Origin: Rhabditoides inermis
Lineage: Eukaryota > Nematoda > Chromadorea > Rhabditida > Rhabditidae
DNA length: 64,000 bases
Assembly: GCA_963966185.1 (NCBI GenBank)
Contig: CAWZYM010000226.1
Coordinates: 284,001-348,000, forward strand
Direction of reading: 5' to 3'
The notes beneath the pieces were generated by a model. It was not told the origin of the DNA, did no database searches, and worked only from the letters and a program-made list of their open reading frames with translations. This document shows, piece by piece, positions 12,421 through 24,826 of this stretch. The position numbers and the translations under genes are program-made. Each line of letters opens with the position of its first letter. Position 1 is the stretch's first letter.

Positions 12421-13834
12421 CTACTTGTTCTTGCGCGAGATCGTCGACTTCTTGGAGTTTGGCGTGAGCATACTCGCCTTGCTCTTCTTTCGGCACAGCT
12501 TCCTAGAAGTTAGTGGTGAGATCTGCTTACTTGACTACTAGTAAACAACCCACTTTCCGTCCTCTTCTCCGTCCGAGTTCGATCCGGACACTCCGTTGTC
12601 GGACTTGTCCGAGTCCTCCCCTTCCTTCTTCTCCTTCTTTCCCTTGATCTTCCCGTCCCAGTCGAACGGCTTCGAAACGTCCATGTTGTGGTTTTTGATG
12701 ATGTCCTCGAGAATCTGAAAAAAAGATGGTATGAGAGAGAGGGGAGAGATTGAGAGAGAGAGAGAGAGATGGAGAGAGAGAGAGAGAGAGACGCACTCCG
12801 TCGATCTTCTTGTAGTCGGGCGTGTCTTCGTATTTCAACTCGTCCACGTACTCGATCACCTTCTTGAACTCCTTCGGGAAGATTTTGAAGCACTTGACTG
12901 AAATATGAAAATGAGTTTGATATTACAGAGGTGTAGAAAAATATTGCTCTGCAAAAAAAACAACTATTGCGTCCCAATTCGCGAGCTGTGGGGTAGATCA
13001 GAGAAAGGAGTCAAATGCAAAACAAGAGTCTAACAGCATTCGAAATGCAAGCGAGTCGACTCACATCCCATCTTGAAGAACTTCTCCTTTGCCTCGGCCA
13101 CGTCCTCTCGCTTGGCCATCAGCTTCCAGGGGATTCCCATATCGTCGAATACATCCAGACACATGTAGATCCACTGCTCCAGGTCGTCCCTGGGTTACGG
13201 TAGTGAACTGGCTACTGTATCTATCGTATACCCACTTCCTTCCCTGCTCCTTGAGTAGGTGACACGCGCGCGAACAGAAGCGAATCGTACCCAGGAACTT
13301 GACCTGAAATACGATTACGGTACTTACAGCTTACCAGACGACGGTACCTTCTCCCTCGCCGGTTTGGGGTTCTTGCTGAGTCCCTCGGTCCACTTGCGAG
13401 CGATTCCAAAATCGAGCATGTACACGGTAGACTGCGCATCCTTCTCGTGACCGACAGCAAAGTTACACGGTTTGATGTCACTGCAAAACGGAAGGTGTAC
13501 TGTAAGAACGATAGGAATACGGTATGTACAGTAACCCGTACCGGTGCAGGAATCCGGCGTCGTGGAAGTCGGAGACGGCTTGGAGCGACTGCTGACAGAC
13601 ACGGATTGCAGTCGACTTGGAGAAGTTGTCCTCGAGAATCTTCTTGCGAATATCGTCCAGAGACGGACCGACCAGACCCATAACCATGAACCTGCAAAGA
13701 GGGTTAAAGGCGTGGCCAGAGTGGATGGTTACCCCTCAGAATAGCTATTCTGAACCCTCAGATTTTTACCACTTAGGATTTCCATTCCGAGGGGTCAGAG
13801 TTCACTCTGGCCGCTACTAGGGGAGAGATGGAGG

Positions 13835-13893
<59 letters not shown>

Positions 13894-16497
13894 GCGTACT
13901 TGAACGCCTCTGTCTGTCCGCGGTCGATGTACGGCACAAAGTACTTCTTGCGCTCCGCGTCTCCCTAACATATCGAGGTTACTGTATTTACCGTAGCTAG
14001 ATTTGTTTCCAGCGTATACCTTGTTGAGAACGTAGAGAATGTCCGTCTCGAACTTGAGCCTCGCCATCGCCGGATTGCAATCCATCATCTCAGTCTTCAG
14101 AGCGTACTTCTGAAATGGTGACGTCATTAAGTGTTATGACACCATAACACCTTCTCGTCTCCTCTGTCGACGAGATACACGTCTCCGAAACCGCCGGATC
14201 CGAGCAGATTGATAACCTGAATAGAAATATAGAGAAAGAAAGAGAAAGAAAAAGAGATTCCTCACCAGGTACTTGTTCTTTTCCGACTCGATGTTGAGTC
14301 CCGGCTTGAGCTTCTCCCTCTGTTTCTTCATCTCTTTCTTGATATTCTTCTTGTTTCCGACCCTCGTCTGTTGGGCTGCCGTCTTCATCTGAATCTTGGA
14401 CTGCTTCGACCGACCGCCCTTCTTCTTCTTGCTGAAACAGTCGATAATCAATAGGTACCGATCAATAATATCACTCACCCCTCAGAATCGTCTTCGTCAG
14501 ATCCGGACAGATCGTTGGAATTGCTCTCACTCTCCTCTCCCTTCTTCTTCTCCTTTCCGATCTGCCCCGCCCAGTCAAACGGCTTGTTCACGTTGATGCG
14601 GTGGTTCTTGACGATCTCCTCCATTACCTACAGAGCAAAGGTTGGAAGAGAGAGAGGGGGGAGGGAGAGAAGGGATAAGAGAGATAAGGGACGCGTTTTA
14701 GCCCCCATCGCCTCCAGCCACCGAGAGAGAGACGACCCACCGAGAAGACGTAGTTGTAGTCTGGCTCGTCTGCGTATCCCACTCCTTCGATGTATGTCGA
14801 GATCCTCTGGAACTCCTTCGGGAACAGCCGATGGCAGCGAACTGAAGATCATCGTACTGTACCCCATTTTTGAAGCAACCGTAACCCACATCCGTTTGCC
14901 ATAAACTTGTCCTTTGCTGCCAGCACGTCCTCCCTGTCGGCGATCATCCTCCACGGAATCCCTCCCTCGTCGAACACATCCAGACACATGTACAGCCACG
15001 TCTCCAGATCGTCTCTGGATTACTGGTAAGTGAGGTGCGGTAGTTTATTTTCGGCTTACGGTACTAACTTTCTTCCCTGGTCCTTGAGGCGATGACAGGC
15101 TCGTGAGCAGAAGCGTACAGTGCCGAGGAATTTCACCTTGTGACGCGGCACTCTGGAACAGATCAATTAGTGGGCGATCTCTTCCAACTACTTCCAAAAT
15201 GCCGTAGACATTCTGATTTGCCTCCCAACTACAAACTACTCCACATCACTTCGAACTACTTGCGAATGCCCAACGCCTTTGAAGGAGATCGGACAACATT
15301 CCGAAAGTTTTTTTCAGAAGAAGAAAAACATCTGTTACAGTAACCCACTTTGCGGCTCGGCTATTCTTCTCGCACCACGCACGCGCGATTCCAAAGTCGA
15401 GCATGTAGACGGTTTCTTGAGTTGCGGGGTCGAGTCCCACGGCAAAGTTGCACGCCTTGATGTCGCTACAATACGGTACGGTATAACCTAGGTACGGTGG
15501 CTACAGTAATCCCAGTACCGATGAATGTAGCCCACTTCGTGCAGGTCCCACACCGACTGCAATGTCTGCTGGCACACGCGGATCGCTGTTGATGATCTGA
15601 AGTAAGCATAGTGATTTCAAAGTACCGTACTCCTATAATTACTCACGAGAAGTTGTCGCAGATGATCTTCTTGCGAATGTCCTCAATAGATGGGCCCACC
15701 AGTCCCATCACCACGAACCTGCAATCAATCGTTAACCAATCGATATCAGTCAATACTCACTTGAACTTGGGTGTGATGCCACGATCGAGGTACTCGACAA
15801 AGTATTTGCGACGCTCTGGTGATGCCTAAATACGATAAAGAAACAGGGTTACTGTAGCTACAGTATACCTTCTGGCAAGCTGACAGAATCTGCACCTCCA
15901 TCTTGAGTCGCAGCATCATCTTATTGGCGCTCATCTCCTCAGTCTTCATCGCGTACTTCTGGAGAGGCGGAGACATAATGGGCGGAGCTTCACTTCACAA
16001 CAACACAAACACGTGGCGTTACCGCCAGATCATATCTTTTATCGCTTTAGGTTTACGGTAGTCTACAGTACGCCGGACCTTGGGTCCTCCATGGTCCACC
16101 AGATAGACATCGCCGAATCCACCAGAGCCGAGAAGCTTGATGATAGTGTACCTGGAAAGAGTGCGGTAAGCGTAGAGACAGTAACCCCAGGGTAACTACA
16201 GTACACTCACTTGTACTTCTCCGAATTGATGACGATTCCAGACTTGAGCTTCTCGCGCACCTTCTTCTGCTCTTTCTTCTTCGCCCTTTTCTGATTCTTC
16301 TTCTCCTAGAAAATACACGTGAGAGATAACTGAAGGAGAAAGAGGGAAGGCAAGAGGGAGGGAGAGAGAGAAAGGGGCGAGGAGGGGAGGGGGAAGAGAG
16401 ATGAAGAGGTTGTGAAAAGAGAGAGGGAAGGATGGGAGAAAGGAAAGGGAGGGAGAGTTAGCGAGAGCCAGACAGGGGGGGGGGGGGGCGAGAAGGG

Positions 16498-16561
<64 letters not shown>

Positions 16562-16585
16562 GAGAGAACCCACTTCAGCCCCCAT
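12421..16585 (-). CDS. Tandem CK1/tau-tubulin-kinase-like protein (two kinase domains)
   Basis: Reads leftward from ATG at 16,585 (MGAE, then a GTGGGT donor) to TAG at 12,421, roughly 750 residues in 20 or more small exons. Domain 1 (about 16,150-14,490) has the glycine loop GSGGFGDVY, the AMK lysine, IHR-DIKACN and LDFGIAR. Domain 2 (about 14,218-12,554) has GSGGFGDVY, ALK, LHR-DIKPCN and LDFGIAR. Both keep all catalytic residues, and HR|D is split by an intron in each. These are the CK1-superfamily TTBK-like kinases greatly expanded in nematodes, which are serine/threonine protein kinases. Each domain ends in FDW followed by a Lys/Glu/Ser-rich acidic tail. The junction exon (about 14,440-14,266) continues in frame from the domain-1 tail (SEG|KKKKGG) into the domain-2 head. 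The donor used, GTGAGTGA, overlaps an in-frame TGA, so two separate genes, with domain 2 starting at about 14,386, remain possible. The C-terminal exon (12,504-12,421) is Lys-rich. Confidence 0.8.
16497..16567. repeat. (GA)n microsatellite in kinase intron 1
   Basis: An almost pure GA run directly beside the donor of the first intron. It is preceded by a G-run and about 150 bp of purine-rich DNA that fills the rest of the intron. Confidence 0.9.
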
Positions 16586-16855
16586 CGCGGCCGCCGGGGT
16601 GGAATGGCGCCTGCAAGGGTGCCTTCCCGGCGCGTCGCCTCCAACCAGACCAGACAGCCACGCAGATCGAGGGGGCGGGGCTAGGCGCAATGAGGAGACA
16701 TTGCAAACATGCACATCATACAAAATACACATGGCGTGTACGGACCATCCGTTCGTTTCTCGTACTCTCTCGCTCTTTCCCTCTTCCCCTCTCCAGCATA
16801 CCGACGACACGCTCAGTGATCGTGAGTCGCCAATCCATATCGATTGATATCTCAA
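16586..16855. promoter_or_regulatory. Upstream region of the kinase gene
   Basis: About 270 bp between the presumed ATG and the 49-bp array. It must hold the 5' UTR and core promoter if the start is right. No clear TATA box is seen. A GC-rich stretch lies at about 16,585-16,690. Confidence 0.35.
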
Positions 16856-19800
16856 GCGGACAGTCGGTGTGAGCGGACAATCCGTGTGTTTCTCTTTCCA
16901 ACAGGTGGACAGTCGGTGTGAGCGGACAATCCGTGTGTTTCTCTTTCCAACAGGTGGACAGTCGGTGTGAGCGGACAATCCGTGTGTTTCTCTTTCCATC
17001 AAGCGGACAGTCGGTGTGAGCGGACAATCCGTGTGTTTCTCTTTCCACCAGGCGGACAGTCGGTGTGAGCGGACAATCCGTGTGTTTCTCTTTCCAACAG
17101 GTGGACAGTCGGTGTGAGCGGACAATCCGTGTGTTTCTCTTTCCATCAAGCGGACAGTCGGTGTGAGCGGACAATCCGTGTGTTTCTCTTTCCAACAGGT
17201 GGACAGTCGGTGTGAGCGGACAATCCGTGTGTTTCTCTTTCCATCAAGCGGACAGTCGGTGTGAGCGGACAATCCGTGTGTTTCTCTTTCCAACAGGTGG
17301 ACAGTCGGTGTGAGCGGACAATCCGTGTGTTTCTCTTTCCAACAGGTGGACAGTCGGTGTGAGCGGACAATCCGTGTGTTTCTCTTTCCAACAGGTGGAC
17401 AGTCGGTGTGAGCGGACAATCCGTGTGTTTCTCTTTCCAACAGGTGGACAGTCGGTGTGAGCGGACAATCCGTGTGTTTCTCTTTCCACCAGGTGGACAG
17501 TCGGTGTGAGCGGACAATCCGTGTGTTTCTCTTTCCATCAAGCGGACAGTCGGTGTGAGCGGACAATCCGTGTGTTTCTCTTTCCAACAGGTGGACAGTC
17601 GGTGTGAGCGGACAATCCGTGTGTTTCTCTTTCCACCAGGCGGACAGTCGGTGTGAGCGGACAATCCGTGTGTTTCTCTTTCCACCAAACGGACAGTCGG
17701 TGTGAGCGGACAATCCGTGTGTTTCTCTTTCCACCAGGCGGACAGTCGGTGTGAGCGGACAATCCGTGTGTTTCTCTTTCCATCAGGCGGACAGTCGGTG
17801 TGAGCGGACAATCCGTGTGTTTCTCTTTCCAACAGGTGGACAGTCGGTGTGAGCGGACAATCCGTGTGTTTCTCTTTCCACCAGGCGGACAGTCGGTGTG
17901 AGCGGACAATCCGTGTGTTTCTCTTTCCACCAAACGGACAGTCGGTGTGAGCGGACAATCCGTGTGTTTCTCTTTCCACCAGGCGGACAGTCGGTGTGAG
18001 CGGACAATCCGTGTGTTTCTCTTTCCACCAGGCGGACAGTCGGTGTGAGCGGACAATCCGTGTGTTTCTCTTTCCATCAAGCGGACAGTCGGTGTGAGCG
18101 GACAATCCGTGTGTTTCTCTTTCCACCAGGCGGACAGTCGGTGTGAGCGGACAATCCGTGTGTTTCTCTTTCCACCAGGCGGACAGTCGGTGTGAGCGGA
18201 CAATCCGTGTGTTTCTCTTTCCATCAAGCGGACAGTCGGTGTGAGCGGACAATCCGTGTGTTTCTCTTTCCACCAGGTGGACAGTCGGTGTGAGCGGACA
18301 ATCCGTGTGTTTCTCTTTCCATCAGGCGGACAGTCGGTGTGAGCGGACAATCCGTGTGTTTCTCTTTCCAACAGGTGGACAGTCGGTGTGAGCGGACAAT
18401 CCGTGTGTTTCTCTTTCCACCAGGCGGACAGTCGGTGTGAGCGGACAATCCGTGTGTTTCTCTTTCCACCAAACGGACAGTCGGTGTGAGCGGACAATCC
18501 GTGTGTTTCTCTTTCCACCAGGCGGACAGTCGGTGTGAGCGGACAATCCGTGTGTTTCTCTTTCCACCAGGCGGACAGTCGGTGTGAGCGGACAATCCGT
18601 GTGTTTCTCTTTCCATCAAGCGGACAGTCGGTGTGAGCGGACAATCCGTGTGTTTCTCTTTCCACCAGGCGGACAGTCGGTGTGAGCGGACAATCCGTGT
18701 GTTTCTCTTTCCACCAGGCGGACAGTCGGTGTGAGCGGACAATCCGTGTGTTTCTCTTTCCACCAGGCGGACAGTCGGTGTGAGCGGACAATCCGTGTGT
18801 TTCTCTTTCCACCAGGTGGACAGTCGGTGTGAGCGGACAATCCGTGTGTTTCTCTTTCCATCAGGCGGACAGTCGGTGTGAGCGGACAATCCGTGTGTTT
18901 CTCTTTCCAACAGGTGGACAGTCGGTGTGAGCGGACAATCCGTGTGTTTCTCTTTCCACCAGGCGGACAGTCGGTGTGAGCGGACAATCCGTGTGTTTCT
19001 CTTTCCACCAAACGGACAGTCGGTGTGAGCGGACAATCCGTGTGTTTCTCTTTCCATCAGGCGGACAGTCGGTGTGAGCGGACAATCCGTGTGTTTCTCT
19101 TTCCACCAAACGGACAGTCGGTGTGAGCGGACAATCCGTGTGTTTCTCTTTCTACCAAACGGACAGTCGGTGTGAGCGGACAATCCGTGTGTTTCTCTCT
19201 CACACCACCAGGCGGACAGTCGGTGTGAGCGGACAATCCGTGTGTTTCTCTTTCCACCAGGTGGACAGTCGGTGTGAGCGGACAATCCGTGTGTTTCTCT
19301 TTCCACCAGGTGGACAGTCGGTGTGAGCGGACAATCCGTGTGTTTCTATTTCCACCAGGCGGACAGTCGGTGTGAGCGGACAATCCGTGTGTTTCTCTTT
19401 CCACCAGGCGGACAGTCGGTGTGAGCGGACAATCCGTGTGTTTCTCTTTCCACCAGGTGGACAGTCGGTGTGAGCGGACAATCCGTGTGTTTCTCTTTCC
19501 ATCAAGCGGACAGTCGGTGTGAGCGGACAATCCGTGTGTTTCTCTTTCCACCAGGTGGACAGTCGGTGTGAGCGGACAATCCGTGTGTTTCTCTTTCCAC
19601 CAGGTGGACAGTCGGTGTGAGCGGACAATCCGTGTGTTTCTCTTTCCAACAGGTGGACAGTCGGTGTGAGCGGACAATCCGTGTGTTTCTCTTTCCACCA
19701 GGTGGACAGTCGGTGTGAGCGGACAATCCGTGTGTTTCTCTTTCCAACAGGTGGACAGTCGGTGTGAGCGGACAATCCGTGTGTTTCTATTTCCACCAGG

Positions 19801-21592
19801 CGGACAGTCGGTGTGAGCGGACAATCCGTGTGTTTCTCTTTCCACCAGGCGGACAGTCGGTGTGAGCGGACAATCCGTGTGTTTCTCTTTCCACCAGGTG
19901 GACAGTCGGTGTGAACGGACAATCCGTGTGTTTCTCTTTCCACCAGGTGGACAGTCGGTGTGAGCGGACAATCCGTGTGTTTCTCTTTCCACCAGGTGGA
20001 CAGTCGGTGTGAGCGGACAATCCGTGTGTTTCTCTTTCCATCAAGCGGACAGTCGGTGTGAGCGGACAATCCGTGTGTTTCTCTTTCCACCAGGCGGACA
20101 GTCGGTGTGAGCGGACAATCCGTGTGTTTCTCTCTCACACCACCAGGCGGACAGTCGGTGTGAGCGGACAATCCGTGTGTTTCTCTTTCCACCAGGTGGA
20201 CAGTCGGTGTGAGCGGACAATCCGTGTGTTTCTCTTTCCACCAGGTGGACAGTCGGTGTGAGCGGACAATCCGTGTGTTTCTATTTCCACCAGGCGGACA
20301 GTCGGTGTGAGCGGACAATCCGTGTGTTTCTCTTTCCACCAGGCGGACAGTCGGTGTGAGCGGACAATCCGTGTGTTTCTCTTTCCACCAGGTGGACAGT
20401 CGGTGTGAGCGGACAATCCGTGTGTTTCTCTTTCCATCAAGCGGACAGTCGGTGTGAGCGGACAATCCGTGTGTTTCTCTTTCCATCAAGCGGACAGTCG
20501 GTGTGAGCGGACAATCCGTGTGTTTCTCTTTCCACCAGGCGGACAGTCGGTGTGAGCGGATAATCCGTGTGTTTCTCTCTCACACCACCAGGCGGACAGT
20601 CGGTGTGAGCGGACAATCCGTGTGTTTCTCTCTCACACCACCAGGCGGACAGTCGATGTGAGCGGACAATCCGTGTGTTTCTCTTTCCATCAAGCGGACA
20701 GTCGGTGTGAGCGGACAATCCGTGTGTTTCTCTTTCCACCAGGTGGACAGTCGGTGTGAGCGGACAATCCGTGTGTTTCTCTTTCCATCAAGCGGACAGT
20801 CGGTGTGAGCGGACAATCCGTGTGTTTCTCTTTCCACCAGGCGGACAGTCGGTGTGAGCGGACAATCCGTGTGTTTCTCTTTCCACCAGGTGGACAGTCG
20901 GTGTGAGCGGACAATCCGTGTGTTTCTCTTTCCATCAAGCGGACAGTCGGTGTGAGCGGACAATCCGTGTGTTTCTCTTTCCATCAAGCGGACAGTCGGT
21001 GTGAGCGGACAATCCGTGTGTTTCTCTTTCCACCAGGCGGACAGTCGGTGTGAGCGGATAATCCGTGTGTTTCTCTCTCACACCACCAGGCGGACAGTCG
21101 GTGTGAGCGGACAATCCGTGTGTTTCTCTCTCACACCACCAGGCGGACAGTCGATGTGAGCGGACAATCCGTGTGTTTCTCTTTCCATCAAGCGGACAGT
21201 CGGTGTGAGCGGACAATCCGTGTGTTTCTCTTTCCACCAGGTGGACAGTCGGTGTGAGCGGACAATCCGTGTGTTTCTCTTTCCATCAAGCGGACAGTCG
21301 GTGTGAGCGGACAATCCGTGTGTTTCTCTTTCCACCAGGCGGACAGTCGGTGTGAGCGGACAATCCGTGTGTTTCTCTCTCACACCACCAGGCGGACAGT
21401 CGGTGTGAGCGGACAATCCGTGTGTTTCTCTTTCCACCAGGCGGACAGTCGGTGTGAGCGGACAATCCGTGTGTTTCTCTTTCCACCAGGCGGACAGTCG
21501 GTGAGCGGACAATCCGTGTGTTTCTCTTTCCACCAGGCGGACAGTCGGTGTGAGCGGACAATCCGTGTGTTTCTCTTTCCAACAGGCGGACC
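16856..21592. repeat. 49-bp satellite array, about 96 copies
   Basis: About 4.74 kb of a unit with two similar 17-mers in tandem (GCGGACAGTCGGTGTGA and GCGGACAATCCGTGTGT) followed by a TTTCTCTTTCCACCAG linker. Common variants change the linker (CAACAGGTG, CATCAAGCG, CACCAGGTG) or replace it with TCTCACACCACCAGG. The 17-mer pair is far more conserved than the linker. A block from about 20,437 to 20,740 recurs at about 20,935 to 21,237 (498-bp offset). The minus strand is stop-free in all three frames, so the long ORFs there are artefacts. Confidence 0.95.
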
Positions 21593-21842
21593 GTGTGAAC
21601 CCAACGTCTGACCAAAGAAAGCACAAAAAACTTTATGGCGCATAGCGAAATCAAAAATAACTCTGTCAATAAATCCTCTACACTATACAATACAACAGTA
21701 CATACACGGAATGATGGCGACAACTGACTCATGGAATATCTAAACACGTCGTGACTAAAAAAAAATAAAAGTGACTAAAAGCGAAGTATCCCCAATGGTA
21801 CCATGCTATACATATCTTACTCTGGCTCTACACCTAGACTGT
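21593..21842. other. Spacer after the 49-bp array
   Basis: AT-rich unique sequence. It would include the 3' UTR of the armadillo-protein gene that ends at 21,843. No gene seen. Confidence 0.5.
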
Positions 21843-22009
21843 CTACTGGACAGCCTTGATGAGGTCCATGGCGGTCTGTTTGCACGCGTCTTCCATTTCC
21901 ACTTCGGAGAGGAGGAGGAGGGAGTCCGCGTCCGCGTAGCCACATCGAGCCAGCTCCCCCAGAGAGACCACGCACAGACGGCGGGTCTGGAGGGACAGGT
22001 GGTGAGAGG

Positions 22010-22065
<56 letters not shown>

Positions 22066-22589
22066 CAGAGACAGAGACACAGAGACACAGAGACACAGAG
22101 ACACAGACAGAAACACAGCAAGAGATTCTGCTCACCTTCTCCTCGCTGGCATCGATCATCTCCCTGGTGAGCACTCGGGACAGGACGGCCAGGTCGTTCC
22201 GGTAGAACAGCCCGTTCACCAGTCCCTCCCCCGCCCCGCACACATCCACGAGCAGCTTCAGCTCCGGCTCTCAAATCAACTCTTCACATCTCTTTCCTTC
22301 GATGGTATTACATTAATATCAATTTCACAATATTCCGAAAAGTTATCATAAACTTTCACCTAATTCATCTCTTGTATATCGGTTAGCATTTCTAGCAACG
22401 TGCATCACTTTTACTGAAACATAAAACACTTCCCACTCACCTCTGCAGTTCTTGTTGAAGTGTTCTATGAATATCTGTCCGAAGGCCGGTGTGGGGTAGG
22501 CTTCCAAGGCGGAGAGGACGGGACTCGACACGTCGTCGCTGGTACTGAAAGGGAACATATGAGAGGAGAGAGGAGAGAGAGAGAGGAGC

Positions 22590-22620
<31 letters not shown>

Positions 22621-23348
22621 CGAGCGATTCGTACACGTAGTTGAAGTGTACTACGAGGGGCAGGCACTCCTCTGGGTGGTCTTCCATCAATCGCAGCACC
22701 CGCGTGAAGACATCACAGCTCAGCACGTCTGCAATCAACACAAAAGTGTTGTCACATAAACTGCGCAATCATTGATAACCGAAAACTGATCCACTACAAT
22801 AGCTCATCCATACTCTCGAGACTACCATCTCGTCCTCGACTATTTTAGGTTCTCATGAATGATTTCGTTTTTGTACGCGCCATGATCAGTGATTGCGAAT
22901 AAACTATATCTTTGATAACCACCTGACCATAGTGCGCGAGTGGGGGCGGCTGGCCGGCGGCGTAGATGGTGGTGAGCAGTCGGATGGCGGCGGACGACTC
23001 GACAGAGAGGGGAGGACACGACGGGATCTGCACAGTCGTTCTCAGCTCTCTTCACAACTCACTTCGACAAACGACCGGACAATCTTCTGTCCTCACATGG
23101 AACACTGACCACAGAACACTCGCACAGAACTTCGAAAAAACGACCGGACAATGTGATGCTGAGGTTTCGATGAAACTGCTCAGAGCTTTACTCCCCTCTG
23201 TGCTCACACATACTGACCTTGTGTGCGAGTACAGGCGCGAGCTTCGAGTCGAGGAGATAGGCACGGGTCTGCGGACAGCACTCAGCCACAGCAGACACAC
23301 AGTCCACCGCGGCCAGGCGGACGTGCAGTTGCTGCTCCTGTGAGGGAG

Positions 23349-23406
<58 letters not shown>

Positions 23407-23525
23407 CCTCTCTCTCTTTCTTCCCTCCTCTCTCTCTTTCTCTCTCGCTCTTTTTCTCCTTCTCCTTCTCCCTCTTTCTTCCTATCTCTCTCTCCCTCTC
23501 TCTCTCTCTCTACCTTTCTCTCTCG

Positions 23526-23570
<45 letters not shown>

Positions 23571-23594
23571 TCTCCTCCTCCCTCTTTCTTCCTA

Positions 23595-23639
<45 letters not shown>

Positions 23640-23657
23640 CTCTCTCTCTCTCTCTTC

Positions 23658-23708
<51 letters not shown>

Positions 23709-24540
23709 CCCCCTCCCTCTTCCACCCACCATGTGGTATAGATCCACCATCTGTCCCAACAGTGCGTAGTCGTCTTCTTGTATCACGCGCATCGGCACGC
23801 GCGGGTCCGTCTTCCGCTGCAAGGGAACCAGTCAGGAACCAGGAACCAGGAACCAGGAACCAGGAACCAGGAACCAGGAACCAAGATACACTCACAGTGC
23901 AGTCAGTGAAACGCTTCAGCCCCTCGACCAACTCCACGTCATCCTGCGAGATCGAGTAGGATAGCTGAGGAAGGATCATAACACACAACAGAATAGCCAA
24001 ACAACAACAACATACGTGTCAAGAGTAGCATAAGGCGCACCTCGCTCTTCTCTTCACATATGAGTGCAATGTCTCGGGCTAGTGCGGCCAGCAGTCGACC
24101 GTCGTGGCATCCCTCCACATCCAGGGAGAAGGACGACAGGGCAGATGTGATGCGAGACATGTCGTCATTGCTGCAAGCGAGTAGTTTGGAACGGATGCTA
24201 TAACATCACATGCATACTGTAGAGCTACGCGTGTGGTTACCGGTAAAATCACTCTGTCATTGCCACTCTTCCTAACCACGTGTAAACTCGTCTAGAAAGT
24301 TCTACGGAAACCCACCTCACAAACTGTGCTACTCTGCCGACGACGGATTGCGCGGCCTGTATGCACGCAGCCAGCGGGGCGTCCGTCTCCGAGCGAAGAA
24401 CGTCCACACACTCACCCGCCAGGCGGACAGGGTCCAGCACCCGCGCGTACATACTGAAGGAGTGGGACGGTCTCTCTCTCTCTCTCTCTCGCTCTCTCTC
24501 TCTCCATATCTCTCTCTCTCACACACTCTCACTTCGACAT
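21843..24540 (-). CDS. SPIN90/NCKIPSD-like armadillo-domain protein
   Basis: Starts at ATG 24,540 (MSN|MYARVLDPVR, split by an intron) and ends at TAG 21,843 after LIKAVQ. About ten exons give an all-helical protein of roughly 430 residues. The last third matches the C-terminal domain of SPIN90/NCKIPSD and yeast Ldb17 (DUF2013) in order and spacing: a Pro-rich AHY segment, an FGQIFIEHFNK segment, then GLFYRNDLAVL, which aligns with the family's FYxTDMxVL. SPIN90-family proteins bind Arp2/3 and Nck/formin partners to nucleate linear actin filaments at the cortex. No SH3 domain or proline-rich linker is visible at the N terminus, so this is only the armadillo half of the vertebrate protein. It follows the makorin gene on the same strand after about 286 bp. 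The assignment rests on remembered family patterns; a generic HEAT/armadillo protein is the alternative. Confidence 0.62.
23351..23711. repeat. Long (CT)n tract in an intron
   Basis: About 360 bp of nearly uninterrupted CT/CTTT repeat (GA in the sense of the minus-strand gene). It fills the intron between the exons at about 23,340 and 23,730. Confidence 0.9.
23824..23884. repeat. GGAACCA minisatellite (7-bp period)
   Basis: About eight copies of GGAACCA in an intron of the armadillo-protein gene. Related, more degenerate GGAACCAGTCAA arrays lie in makorin introns at about 25,300-25,445 and 26,706-26,812. Confidence 0.9.
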
Positions 24541-24826
24541 ATACCCGCTCTCGGCGGTAGGTCAACGAACCTTTCTGCATAATCGCACAATCCAAAACAC
24601 ACTCGCGAAAGAAAAGGGTTTATATAACTCTGCACCAGTAACGACTGATAAATACAACACGAGCTCAGCATAGTTGAGTGAGTGGGATAGATATTACCAA
24701 TAACCATCCATAACAAGCAAAGCAAACAAAAAATACCATGAAAAAATACAGTAATCGTAAGCGTAACAGTATAGCATCCGGGCTAAGGAATGGCAATGTT
24801 AGTCTCTTCTGAGACAGGCGACATCT

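Noticed and set aside
14690..14740. GGAGGCGATGGGGGCT in a kinase intron resembling the gene's true start region
   Set aside because: Only about 16 bases match and the frame does not lead into an exon. It may be a decayed duplicate of the start, but this cannot be supported.
2549..21592. CRISPR-like arrays (palindromic short repeats)
   Set aside because: Units are strictly tandem with no unique spacers, and the context is eukaryotic.
16716..21747. Minus-strand ORFs of up to 512 residues repeating ERETHGLSAHTDCP
   Set aside because: Same artefact for the 49-bp unit; the frame identity is irrelevant because every frame is open.
22016..24582. ORFs of Ser/Leu or Arg/Glu runs beside exons
   Set aside because: They translate (CT)n or (GA)n intron microsatellites.
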